From NCBI RefSeq assembly GCF_039544005.1, contig NZ_BAABKV010000001.1:5580001-5644000 (forward strand): a stretch of DNA of 64,000 nt. Reading direction: 5' to 3'. A program made the position numbers and the translations under genes. Origin of the DNA: Kitasatospora paranensis. Lineage in GTDB: Bacteria; Actinomycetota; Actinomycetes; Streptomycetales; Streptomycetaceae. The first letter of the stretch is position 1, and each line of letters begins with the position of its first letter. Positions 54,998-63,412 of the stretch are shown here, piece after piece. Under the pieces are notes generated by a model. It was not told where the DNA came from. It made no database searches and worked only from the letters and a program-made list of their open reading frames with translations.

Positions 54998-55258
54998 TCA
55001 GCGGGCCTGGGAGATCAGGCCGATCGGGATGCCGTGCTCGCGGAGGTAGGCGCGGAAGCCCTCGCGGGGGATCCGGATCGTGCCGGACCCGACACCCACC
55101 CGGTAGGACGGGATCCGTCCGGCCCGCACCACGCGGTAGGCCGTCTCCGGAGAGATCCCGAGCGCGGCGGCGACCTGCTTCACCCTCAGCGGTTCGTCCG
55201 AGCCGTACCCGGCCAGCTCTGCCAGAAGCTGGGAAGGTGACAGAGGTGCGGTGCTCAT
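54998..55258 (-). CDS. small HTH (excisionase-like) DNA-binding protein
   Basis: This 86-aa protein has a single HTH_17-type domain: LRVKQVAAALGISPETAYRVVRAGRIPSYRVG, followed by a wing IRIPREGFRAYLREHG. It resembles excisionases and small plasmid regulators. ATG 55258 overlaps the stop of the upstream gene by 4 bp. A second Xis-like gene lies at 51.8 kb, so this one more likely regulates rep or copy number. Confidence 0.75.
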   Translation of the reverse strand: MSTAPLSPSQLLAELAGYGSDEPLRVKQVAAALGISPETAYRVVRAGRIPSYRVGVGSGTIRIPREGFRAYLREHGIPIGLISQAR

Positions 55259-55716
55259 GCGCGCATCCCTCCCTGCCCGACCATCGCCTCCGAGCAGGCC
55301 ACGCCACGCGGTGCCGGGACGACCGCCGGGGCCTCCGGTGCGGTCACGCCGAACAGCTGCGTGATGACCTGCCCGAGACGGACCGCGAAGTCCTGCAGCG
55401 GCGACGACCGGCGGCCGGTGTAGATGTCCATCGCCATCACGGCGAAGTCCTCCGCCGCACCGAGGTCGGTCTGCGAGACGGCGAACCACAGGCAGCACAT
55501 GAGCTGCTCCTCGTCCGGGGTGTCCAGGTCGTCCTGCATGAGCACGGCGCTCGGCGTGAAGAGCATCCGGCCCAGGATCTCCGCGAACGTCAGGTGGATC
55601 GTGAGCTGGACCGCCACGCGCGGGGTGGTCTCCGCGTCGTCGGCCTCCCCGAACACCGTCACCAGCGGACGGATCGGACCGACGGACAGTGGCTGGTCGG
55701 CAACAGAGACGTGCAT
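55255..55716 (-). CDS. hypothetical protein of element 2
   Basis: This 153-aa acidic protein (MHVSVADQPLSVGPIRPL start; LTIHLTFAEILGRMLF; EEQLMCCLWFAVSQTDLGAAEDFAV) has no membrane helix and no motif I recognise. ATG 55716 has AAGGGAG upstream. It starts a leftward unit (this gene, HTH, perhaps rep) whose promoter region contains the 28-bp operator-like dyad shared with the divergent GntR gene. Function unknown. Confidence 0.7.
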   Translation of the reverse strand: MHVSVADQPLSVGPIRPLVTVFGEADDAETTPRVAVQLTIHLTFAEILGRMLFTPSAVLMQDDLDTPDEEQLMCCLWFAVSQTDLGAAEDFAVMAMDIYTGRRSSPLQDFAVRLGQVITQLFGVTAPEAPAVVPAPRGVACSEAMVGQGGMRA

Positions 55717-55797
55717 GATGGAACTCCCTTCATGGGCGTGGGGCGGCGTGCTGACTTGGCGGAAAGGCGCCGCTCCACGAATTGAGTGGGGCTTCCT

Positions 55798-55862
55798 GAT
55801 ACACCTATGCTGACCTAGGTGTATCAACCTGTCAAGCAGATCGGGCTAGGTGTGCTAGCCCG
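55798..55862. promoter_or_regulatory. operator-like dyads between the divergent GntR and hypothetical genes
   Basis: GATACACCTA (55798-55807) and TAGGTGTATC (55816-55825) form a perfect 10-bp inverted repeat with an 8-bp spacer. A second dyad CGGGCTAG/CTAGCCCG (55842-55849, 55855-55862) lies nearer the GntR start. CTAGGTGT is common to both. Probable autoregulatory binding sites of the GntR protein. Confidence 0.65.
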
Positions 55863-55884
55863 TGTCAGTGGATACGCTGGCCTC

Positions 55885-56256
55885 ATGACTGTCTCTGCCG
55901 ACGACCACCGCGCCCCGTATGTCCAAGTGGCTGACGCCCTTCGCGAAGAGATCCACGCCGGGACGCTGCAACCCGGCCAGAAGCTCCCGTCCGCGCGACA
56001 GTTGGCCGATCGCTTCGGTGTCGCGGTGATGACCGCGTCCAATGGAGTTCGGCTGCTTCGAGAGGAAGGGCTTGTGTCCTCCACGCAGGGCCGTGGGACC
56101 TTCGTTCGCCGGCCGGGCGATGACTCCGACGAAGCCGTCCCCGGTGCTGCACCCGTGAGCCTGGTTGATCGCGTTAGCGATCTCGAATCGCAGGTCAAGT
56201 ACCTGGCTGGGCGACTTGCTGCTGTCGAGTCCCTGCTCGAAGATCGGCCCTCGTAG
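55885..56256 (+). CDS. GntR-family regulator (KorSA-like)
   Basis: This 123-aa protein has a complete GntR helix-turn-helix (PYVQVADALREEIHAGTLQPG, LPSARQLADRFGVAVMTASNG, GLVSSTQGRGTFV) and only a short helical tail (VSDLESQVKYLAGRLAAVESLL) in place of a ligand domain. The short form matches KorSA-type repressors, which keep actinomycete elements silent. It is divergent from the replication unit and separated by operator-like dyads, so it likely represses both directions. Confidence 0.85.
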   Translation: MTVSADDHRAPYVQVADALREEIHAGTLQPGQKLPSARQLADRFGVAVMTASNGVRLLREEGLVSSTQGRGTFVRRPGDDSDEAVPGAAPVSLVDRVSDLESQVKYLAGRLAAVESLLEDRPS

Positions 56257-56429
56257 TTCGAGTGGCTGACGTAGTGTCATGCGTGGCTTGATGTCCACGG
56301 CCGTCGACCGCCTTTCAGACCGGTGGATTCCTCCCTGGCTCAACCAGCAAATCGCAGTTCGGGGGAGTGATTGAAGGCTGAGAGCCGATCACTCACAGAT
56401 CACTCATAGGCACAGCCAGGGGGCGCCAG

Positions 56430-57953
56430 ATGCCGACCGATTCACAACCAACCGAGCCGTTCATCGCTGAGTTGAAGCGCTGGCGGGACGTGCGGGGCCT
56501 GTCCCAGTCCGCGCTGGCCAAGGGAGTGGGTTACACGCCCTCATATGTCTCGAAGGTCGAGAGTGGCCAGCAGCGCCCGTCGAGGCCGTTCGCTGAGCAG
56601 GCCGACCGGCTGCTGCATGCCGGCGGGGCGCTCCGGCGGGTGTTCGTCGAGCTTGGGGCCCAGGTGCGGGCGGAAGCTGCCGTCCCTCCCCAGGCGGCAA
56701 CGGACCACATCGCCGGAGAGGCGCAGGGGGCCAGCGTGATCGTTCAGCACGATGATGCTGAGCTGGTCTACGACGGACGGTTTTACCGGGCGACACAGCG
56801 CCGACAGCTGTACAACGCCAGTCCGGACCCGATCACCCGGTACCTGATCCGCATCTCGGTGGATCGCTACCCCGGTAACCCCGAGCGCTCCAACCGCTTG
56901 TACCGGGAGAACCCGCTGACGTGGGAAGAGATCAGCCTGAGCGCCAAGGTCGGCAGTGAACCCGTCGGCTGGCGCGTGCAACATGACCGCGACGCCTTCA
57001 AGGAGCTGTGGCTGCTCTTCGAGAACGAGGACGGGCGGTACCCGCTCTACCCGGGCGAGACGACCTGGATTGAGTACTCGTACACGGTCAGCGACGACAA
57101 GTGGGGGACTTGGTTTCAGCGCGCCGTGCGGCTACCCACGGAGCGCCTGAGTGTCCGGCTCAACTTCCCCTCCGACCTGGACCCCGCAGTCTGGGGCACC
57201 GAGACCACGATGACCGCCGCAGCCTTCCCGTTCCGCACCGCGATCCACCAGGATGCGACGGGCGGCCGGCGGATCTACTCGTGGACCACCGACGACCCGC
57301 CGCTTCACGCCCGGTACCGGCTGGAGTGGAAGTTCCGCGCAAGCCCTGACCTTGAGGAGACCAGGCCGCCCATGCCCGCGACTAGCGCCAGCGAGAAGAT
57401 GCGATCAATCGGTGTTGTCCAGGCCGGGGATCCGATCCTGACCAACCGGGCCCGCCCCTTCGAGTTGCCAGCAGAGGCGGAGGACGCCCGGCGCGTGGTG
57501 GCAGAGCTCAACTCCGGTGCCGAGCGAGCCGCGGGCATCCACGTCTTTAGCAAGGGCATGGGGGTTGCCGCCCCACAGCTTGGGATCGACCGGGCGGCGG
57601 CCATCGTTCGGACCGCCGACGCGGAGACCATCACGCTGCTGAACCCCCACGTGATCGAGGAGTCCGCCGAGAGTGACGAGCAGTACGAGGGCTGCTGGAG
57701 CTTCTTCGATGTGCGTGGCATGGTGCCCAGGCCGCGCAGCATCACCGTGGAGCACCAGACCATTAGCGGTGAGCGGCGGATCACGATTTTTGAGGACGCG
57801 GTGGCCCGCCTAGTAGCCCACGAGATTGATCACTTGGAAGGCATCCTCTACACGGCCCGGATGCGTAAAGGACTGAACCCGATCCCCGTGTCTGAATATC
57901 GTGGGACCGGAAAATCCTGGACTTATGGGTCTGAGGATTCCATCAGGCAGTGA
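56430..57953 (+). CDS. XRE helix-turn-helix / peptide deformylase fusion
   Basis: This 507-aa protein joins three parts. Residues 10-65 are an XRE domain (RDVRGLSQSALAKGVGYTPS, YVSKVESGQQRPSRPFAEQ). Residues about 110-310 are a beta-rich region of unknown type (RYLIRISVDRYPGNPERSN, FENEDGRYPLYPGETTWIEY). Residues 325-495 are a peptide deformylase with all three catalytic motifs: GMGVAAPQLG, EGCWSF (Cys ligand) and HEIDH (464-468, two His ligands and catalytic Glu). Canonical deformylases are about 170-220 aa and have no DNA-binding part. The frame is intact. It may be a regulator whose activity depends on the deformylase pocket, or an element-borne deformylase that controls itself. Confidence 0.85.
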   Translation: MPTDSQPTEPFIAELKRWRDVRGLSQSALAKGVGYTPSYVSKVESGQQRPSRPFAEQADRLLHAGGALRRVFVELGAQVRAEAAVPPQAATDHIAGEAQGASVIVQHDDAELVYDGRFYRATQRRQLYNASPDPITRYLIRISVDRYPGNPERSNRLYRENPLTWEEISLSAKVGSEPVGWRVQHDRDAFKELWLLFENEDGRYPLYPGETTWIEYSYTVSDDKWGTWFQRAVRLPTERLSVRLNFPSDLDPAVWGTETTMTAAAFPFRTAIHQDATGGRRIYSWTTDDPPLHARYRLEWKFRASPDLEETRPPMPATSASEKMRSIGVVQAGDPILTNRARPFELPAEAEDARRVVAELNSGAERAAGIHVFSKGMGVAAPQLGIDRAAAIVRTADAETITLLNPHVIEESAESDEQYEGCWSFFDVRGMVPRPRSITVEHQTISGERRITIFEDAVARLVAHEIDHLEGILYTARMRKGLNPIPVSEYRGTGKSWTYGSEDSIRQ

Positions 57954-58006
57954 TGTGCTGCGGCTGAAGAACTGATGTCGGATGGCGTGTCGAATTTGGG
58001 TGGCAG

Positions 58007-59268
58007 ATGTCGATCATTTCTGGGTTGAGGCGCGGTGGATCTCCCGGGAGGCTTCGCCGTGATGCGCGACGCGACTGCGAAGAGGTGTGCCGGACTTACT
58101 CAAAAATGCTCAAAGATATTGAGAGTAAGTTTTCCCCTGGGGAATTTCGAGAGGTCAGATCTGCTGTTCGGGCTGCCGCGTCTCGACGGTTTCGCCATCG
58201 TGTATGGGTGCGCCGGACAAGCGAAAGCATTCCTGGAATGGTTGCGGAAATTGCCGTGTTTGTTGCCCTGATTATGACCTCCTTTTGGGCCTACGGTCAC
58301 GCCGTCCCTAATGACTCCACCATGCCGGGTCTCGATGTTTTGGTGACAGCCATATGGGCTCTCGGAGTCTATGGCGCCATAATTGTTTTCAGGCTTAGCT
58401 TTCATCCGATCGCTTCGAGGGACGGGCTAGGCGTCGCTGACCGGTCGGTGCGGTATCAGCTCCTGTTTACCCTCGCCTGGATCCTGGCTGTTCCTATTGC
58501 AATATGGGGATTCATATCCTTCGCAATCCAGTGGTCTGGTGGTCGACTCCCGTCCCTTCTTGCCGTGGACTTCAGGGCATCGGTATTCTTGCTAGGCTTG
58601 ACAATGTTTGCCAGGCCAGTGGTGCGGACCCTGATTGGAAGGTGGATCGTAAGGGGCGAGATGTTCCCGCGCCCGTTTGATGGGATGGTGTTGTCGTTCC
58701 TCCAGTGCGCTTACAGCATAGAAGCATCAAAGCAGGAGTGGCACGTCGGATCTCGGTCGAGATACATAATTTCCTGGATTGAAGTCGCTGCTAGGGAGTG
58801 TGAGAGGTTTCCGTCGGTGAGTCGCCGGGTAGCACTTATTGACCGTTCTGCGCGGCGTGCATTTACGGATATCGGGTATCAAATATCTGCGGTTGTTCGC
58901 TCGCACAAGATTGCAATCGCTCAAGCGGGCGGTGAGGGCGACTTCTCCGCGGCCTCTTCTTCGTTTTGTCGTGCGCTGGTCGACTTGAGTCGAGGCGACG
59001 TAAGGCAGCTTTGTGTGAATGCTGGCGAAGTTTCAGGTGTCTCGCGCCTGCGTGCGGCCGTGCGTCGAGTCGGCCCGTCCGCTGCATTGTTTGTGGCGGC
59101 GTTCGCTATCCCCTGATTCCGCAGATTTCGACATCTGCTGAATTGGTTGGTAGTGTTAGGCTGACGCTCATAATGGCTGGCGTATTGGCCTTGATCCTCC
59201 CTCTTGATTCTCCGGCGGGGGCCAGGATCATGGATTCAGTGACAAGATCTATGACGTGGAGGAAGTGA
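58007..59268 (+). CDS. hypothetical membrane protein of element 2 (one-base shift)
   Basis: Protein of about 420 aa, 53 bp after the XRE-deformylase gene. A basic N-terminus with a helical segment (YSKMLKDIESKFSPGEFREV) precedes four hydrophobic helices (MVAEIAVFVALIMTSFWAYG, LDVLVTAIWALGVYGAIIVF, LLFTLAWILAVPIAIWGFIS, ASVFLLGLTMFARPVVRTLI). A soluble helical region (RYIISWIEVAARECERFPSV) and two more C-terminal helices follow. The frame stops at 59116 after CCCC 59110-59113; one extra C continues it as IPLIPQISTSAELVG into LIMAGVLALILPL. GC content is low. I recognise no family. Confidence 0.65.
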
Positions 59269-59458
59269 GTATCCCCGCCTGCCGGCCGGTGCTGTGGGGC
59301 CCGCCAGGCCGACGAGGTCTGACCAGACTTGATCTAGGACGATGAGGTCGGCTGGCAAGTCGGATCCCGAAAATTCCCACGCAATGTCGGAGCGCGATGG
59401 ACACGTAGGGTAGAGGGCGGTACAAAGTGGATCTTCGCATATCTAAGAGGGGGCGTAC

Positions 59459-59836
59459 GTGCTCGGCAGTGGAAGGACCCTGAGCAGTTTCAAGGTCGGA
59501 GACAAAGTCACGGTCAGAGGTCCAAGCGACCGGCCCTATTACCATGATGGGTCGCACGGGACTGTCGTTTCCGTAGGCACTAAGCGCGTTCACGTGAGAA
59601 TGGACAAGGCTGCCTTCGAGGGCCACGACGGAGAGGTTGCAAACTTCCTCCCCGGTGACCTGGAACCTGGGCATGCTGGAACGCCGCGCAGTTTCGATCG
59701 TATGAACGACGCCTTCACCGCCCTAAAGCTGGCGGCTGGTACAGATCTCGTGGCTGTGGCACTGGAAGCTGGCCTTATCACTGCCGAGCAAGGGGAACAG
59801 ATTAAGGCTGCGTGGGCCAGCCACTTGCAGGCCTGA
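59459..59836 (+). CDS. small KOW/SH3-like hypothetical protein
   Basis: This 125-aa protein starts at GTG 59459 with AGAGGGGG upstream. The first 65 residues (FKVGDKVTVRGPSDRPYYHD, GTVVSVGTKRVHVRMD) look like a KOW/SH3-type small barrel. The rest is helical (FTALKLAAGTDLVAVALEAG, LITAEQGEQIKAAWASHL). It is the last gene before attR. The 190 bp upstream hold its promoter and no other feature I can see. Function unknown. Confidence 0.65.
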   Translation: MLGSGRTLSSFKVGDKVTVRGPSDRPYYHDGSHGTVVSVGTKRVHVRMDKAAFEGHDGEVANFLPGDLEPGHAGTPRSFDRMNDAFTALKLAAGTDLVAVALEAGLITAEQGEQIKAAWASHLQA

Positions 59837-59940
59837 CGAGCCGCGGCCCTGCAGCAGTCGATGGGGTCCGGGCCAGGCTGACTGGACCTTGGCTCGGGCC
59901 GTCCGTGGGCCGTGCGAGGGCGGCCAACGATGACAGGCAA

Positions 59941-60031
59941 CGGCCGGTGCTGAACCCTCCGCCCCTTGTGGGGCGGGGGTCGGCTATGTGGATCTGCGAC
60001 ACTGGACGGACCATGCCTAAGCCCGGAGAAC
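59941..60031 (+). other. attR of element 2 carrying a replacement rlmN promoter region
   Basis: CGGCCGGTGC begins at 59941, exactly 72 bp before the rlmN ATG, the same distance as the matching string at 50143 from the remnant ATG. The core repeat is 60008-60031. Sequence between them is diverged but gap-free, as expected of a promoter copy that came with the element from a related host. Confidence 0.8.
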
Positions 60032-61113
60032 TGACCTTCGTCGCGCCGCGCGGCGCCAAGCCCCCGCGACACCTTGCCGACCTCAGCCCCGCCGAGCGCA
60101 AGGAGGCCGTCGCCGAGCTGGGCGAGCAGCCGTTCCGCGCCAAGCAGCTGTCCAACCACTACTTCGGTCGGATGTCGAACGACCCGGAGACCTGGACGGA
60201 CATTCCCGCAGCCAGCCGCGGCAAGCTGACCGAGAGCCTCCTGCCCGACCTGATGTCCGTCGTCCGGCACGTGTCCTGCGACGACGACGCCACCCGCAAG
60301 ACGCTCTGGAAGCTCTTCGACGGCACCCTCGTGGAGTCGGTGCTGATGCGCTACCCGGACCGGGTCACCATGTGCATCAGCTCGCAGGCCGGCTGCGGCA
60401 TGAACTGCCCGTTCTGCGCGACCGGCCAGGCGGGTCTGACCCGCAACCTCTCGACGGCCGAGATCGTCGAGCAGATCGCGGCCGGCATGCGCGACCTGAA
60501 GACCGGCGCGGTCGCCGGCGGCGAGGCCCGGCTGTCCAACGTCGTCTTCATGGGCATGGGCGAGCCGCTCGCCAACTACAACCGGGTGCTGGCGTCGATC
60601 CGTCGCCTCACCGACCCGGCGCCGGACGGCTTCGGGCTCTCCCAGCGCGGCATCACGGTCTCCACGGTGGGCCTCGTCCCGGCGATGCACCGGTTCGCCG
60701 ACGAGGGCCTCAGCTGCCGCCTCGCCCTCTCGCTGCACGCCCCGGACGACGAGCTGCGCGACGAGCTCGTCCCGGTGAACACCCGCTGGAAGGTCGACGA
60801 GGTGCTGGACGCCGCGTGGAACTACGCGGAAAAGTCCGGCCGCCGGATCTCCATCGAGTACGCGCTGATCAAGGACATCAACGACCAGGCGTGGCGGGCG
60901 GACCTGCTCGGCCGGCTGATCAAGAACCACCGGGTGCACGTCAACCTGATCCCGCTCAACCCGACGCCGGGTTCCAAGTGGACGGCCTCCCGTCCGGAGG
61001 ACGAGCGAGAGTTCGTCCGCCGGCTGCAGGCGCACGGTGTGCCGACCACGGTGCGCGACACCCGCGGCCAGGAGATCGACGGCGCCTGCGGCCAGCTCGC
61101 CGCCGCCGGCTGA
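60013..61113 (+). CDS. rlmN: 23S rRNA / tRNA adenine-C2 methyltransferase RlmN
   Basis: Radical SAM enzyme of 366 aa that methylates A2503 of 23S rRNA and A37 of some tRNAs. The Fe-S motif is GCGMNCPFCATG (C-x3-C-x2-C), followed by VVFMGMGEPLANYNRV and SLHAPDDELRDELVPVN. The C-terminal catalytic Cys is in EIDGACGQL. The gene is complete, but its first six codons lie inside the attR repeat of element 2, and its promoter is now the element's. Confidence 0.97.
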   Translation: MPKPGELTFVAPRGAKPPRHLADLSPAERKEAVAELGEQPFRAKQLSNHYFGRMSNDPETWTDIPAASRGKLTESLLPDLMSVVRHVSCDDDATRKTLWKLFDGTLVESVLMRYPDRVTMCISSQAGCGMNCPFCATGQAGLTRNLSTAEIVEQIAAGMRDLKTGAVAGGEARLSNVVFMGMGEPLANYNRVLASIRRLTDPAPDGFGLSQRGITVSTVGLVPAMHRFADEGLSCRLALSLHAPDDELRDELVPVNTRWKVDEVLDAAWNYAEKSGRRISIEYALIKDINDQAWRADLLGRLIKNHRVHVNLIPLNPTPGSKWTASRPEDEREFVRRLQAHGVPTTVRDTRGQEIDGACGQLAAAG

Positions 61114-61151
61114 CCGGGCCCGGAACGAACCGGGACCGGCACCGGAACGGA

Positions 61152-61217
61152 CGAGGCGCGCGGGGCGCCGACGGACGGACAGGACACGCCTGTCGTCCGC
61201 CGGCGCCCCGCGCCTCG
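61152..61217. terminator. long hairpin after rlmN
   Basis: CGAGGCGCG (61152-61160) pairs with CGCGCCTCG (61209-61217), with further pairing inside through GGGGCGCCG and CGGACG. It lies between rlmN and the convergent ABC permease gene. Confidence 0.7.
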
Positions 61218-61274
61218 TCGTCTGCAGGGCCCGCGGTGGGCCTTGCGGTAGGTCGTGCGGTGGCAGCTCGGTCG

Positions 61275-62422
61275 TCAGACCAGCGCGGCGGCGGCGAGCA
61301 GGGCCGTCAGGCCACCGGTGAGCAGCAGGACACCGGCCGCGGTGACGGCCTGCACCGCCACGGCCGAGGTGAGCAGCCCCTGCGGTGCGCCCAGCCGGAC
61401 GAGGGTGTCGGTCACCTCGCCCCGGGTGGCCCTGATCTCCAGCACCCGAGCCACGACCGCTCCGATCGCGCAGCCCACCACCAGGAGGGCCGCGACCCGC
61501 ACGGGCGTCGAGCTGCGCTCCCCACTGCCGAGGGCGACCGCCGGCACGGCGAGGACGAGGGCGAGGACGGCGAGCGGGCCGCCGAGCCGGCGGGCCTGGG
61601 CTGTCAGCGCCCGCCCGGCGAGCAGCCGCAGCGGTTCGGGGCGGCGGGCGGCGAGCAGCCGTCCGGCCAGGGCGAGCAGCGGTGCGGTGAGCAGGGCCAG
61701 CCCGAGGGCGGTGAGGGCCCAGCCGGCCAGGGCGGCGACGCCGACGGTGCCCGCGTGGGCGGGCAGCACCACGGGTCGGCCGTCCTGTTCGGCTCCGGGG
61801 CGCAGCCCGTACAGCTCAAGGGCGAAACCGACCAGGGCGAGGCCGGTGGGCACGGCGATCCGGACGGGGTGGAAGGCGGCGGGGGCGGGCGCCGGGACGG
61901 TGCTGCCGGGCAGCGACTCGACCGTGGGGACGGCTGCGGCGGCCGCGCACCCGGCGGTCAGCGGGACGAGGGCGAGCAGGACGACCGGGGCCGCGGCGGG
62001 CAGCGCGATCCCGGTGCCGAGGTCGGCGGCCAGACCTGGTCCGGCGACGTCGTTGCGCAGGATCAGGAAGACCAGCAGGGTGAGTCCGCTGCCGAGGGCC
62101 GCGGACAGCGCGGCCTCGCCCGCGATCAGGGCCCGGATCCGTCCGGGGCCGGCGCCGGCCGCGGTGAGGCCGGCGATCCGTTCGGGCTGCTCTGCGGGGA
62201 CCGCGCGGGCGGCCGCGGCGGCGAACCAGGCGACGGCGGCGAGGACGGGCAGGCACCAGAGCAGTCGGGGCAGCGACGCCGCGGCTGGCTCACCGAGGGC
62301 GTGGCCGAGCGCGCGGAGCAGGAAGGCGGCTGCGGTGGCGCCGGTCAGGACGGTGAGCAGGCGCCGGCCGAGGTCGGCGGCCCGGGTGGTGCGGGCGAGT
62401 CCGAGGGGAACACCGAGTACAC
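61275..62422 (-). CDS. ABC transporter permease, FtsX-like (one-base shift)
   Basis: Membrane protein of about 382 aa downstream of an ABC ATPase gene. GTG 62422 starts VYSVFP; adding one base at the G run 62405-62408 gives LGLARTTRAADLGRRLLTVL and an open frame to 61275. Hydrophobic helices include LLWCLPVLAAVAWFAAAAA, GLTLLVFLIL, LALVGFALELYGL, AGWALTALGLALLTAPLLAL and the C-terminal VTAAGVLLLTGGLTALLAA. Helix number and spacing resemble FtsX/MacB-type exporters. Substrate unknown. Read without repair, only the last 192 residues would be called. Confidence 0.75.
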
Positions 62423-62432
62423 CGACGTCCTT

Positions 62433-63164
62433 TCAGCGTCCGGCCGCGACGGCCGGGGAGGCTGCTGCGGCCGGGGCGGCGGCGGTCGGGTCGAGGCGGC
62501 CGTCGACCAGGACGACGGTGCGGTCCGCGTGGCGGGCCTGCTCGGGGTCGTGGGTGGCGAGCACCAGGGTGATCCGGTGCGAGCGGGCGGCGCTGGCGAG
62601 TATCCGCAGCACCTGCTCCCGTTCGTCGCTGTGCAGCGCGGCGGTGGGGTCGTCGGCGAACAGCACGGTCGGCATCGGGGCGAGCGCCCGGGCGACGGCG
62701 ACCCGCTGGCGCAGGCTCTGGACCAGGGCGGCGGGCCGGTGGCCCGCGTAGTCGGCGATGTCGAGCCGCTCCAGCCACTCGGTGGCGGCGGCGTGGGCGG
62801 CCCGGTGGCCGGCACCGGCGAACAGCAGCGGCAGCGCGACGTTCTCGCGGGCCGTCAGCTCCGGGACGAGGTGGGGTTCGGGGCCGACGTAGCCGAAGCG
62901 CTCGCGGCGGAGCTTCTCGCGCCGGGCGCGGCTGAGGGTGTGCACGGGCGCGCTGTTGAACCAGATCTCGCCGTCGTCGACCGGGAGCTGGGCGGACAGG
63001 CAGCCGAGCAGGGTGCTCTTGCCGCAGCCGCGGGCTCCGGTGACCGCGAGGATCTCGCCCTCCTGCACGGCGAGCGTGACTCCGCGCAGGGCGGGTGTGC
63101 CGTGGTGGGACTTGACGATCCCTCGGGCCCGGAGCACGTCGTTGTCGGGCGGGGCCGCTGACAT
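62433..63164 (-). CDS. ABC transporter ATP-binding protein with degenerate signature
   Basis: This 243-aa nucleotide-binding protein is of the MacB/LolD type. Walker A is VTGARGCGKST and the H-loop is LVLATHD. The signature that is normally LSGGQ reads VQSLR in AALVQSLRQRVAVARALA, and Walker B is VLFADDPT, with Asp in place of the catalytic Glu. These changes should slow ATP hydrolysis. ATG 63164 is chosen since upstream codons lack domain character. It ends 10 bp before the permease start. Confidence 0.85.
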   Translation of the reverse strand: MSAAPPDNDVLRARGIVKSHHGTPALRGVTLAVQEGEILAVTGARGCGKSTLLGCLSAQLPVDDGEIWFNSAPVHTLSRARREKLRRERFGYVGPEPHLVPELTARENVALPLLFAGAGHRAAHAAATEWLERLDIADYAGHRPAALVQSLRQRVAVARALAPMPTVLFADDPTAALHSDEREQVLRILASAARSHRITLVLATHDPEQARHADRTVVLVDGRLDPTAAAPAAAASPAVAAGR

Positions 63165-63350
63165 GGAGATCCATCCTGGTGCCGACGGGGATATGACAGT
63201 CGTCAGATTAGAACGAACCGGGCGCGGCGCGGGTGCGGCGCACTGCACCATCCAGGGCAAACACCCGCGATTCAGGCGTGTTGATCGCAAGGAATCGCCC
63301 AGGACCGGCCTCGTCCCGTCGCCGGACCGGCTTCGTCCCGTCCCTGGATG

Positions 63351-63395
63351 CGCCGAAGGGCGGTCCCGGGTGAGGTTCGGGACCGCCCTTCGGCG
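63351..63395 (-). terminator. hairpin terminator of the aminotransferase gene
   Basis: A perfect 18-bp stem (CGCCGAAGGGCGGTCCCG and its complement) with a 9-nt loop lies 17 bp past the aminotransferase stop. Confidence 0.8.
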
Positions 63396-63412
63396 GAGGG
63401 TGGGGCAGGAGG

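Larger units (their letters stand above)
50210..60031. mobile_element. integrative element 2: tyrosine-integrase element at the 5' end of rlmN
   Basis: A 9.8-kb element flanked by the 24-bp direct repeat. Gene order is int, xis, gene-free palindrome region, DUF3987 Rep-like gene, HTH protein, hypothetical, divergent GntR regulator, XRE-deformylase fusion, membrane protein, KOW-like small protein. int-xis-rep with a KorSA-like repressor resembles actinomycete integrative conjugative elements, but no TraSA/FtsK-type translocase is present. Its right end supplies rlmN with a promoter region and the first codons. Confidence 0.9.

Noticed and set aside
53312..55240. Long rightward frame opposite the DUF3987 and HTH genes
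   Set aside because: Gly/Val/Ala-rich shadow of the leftward genes, with no domain; the leftward frames contain recognisable HTH and Rep-like sequence.
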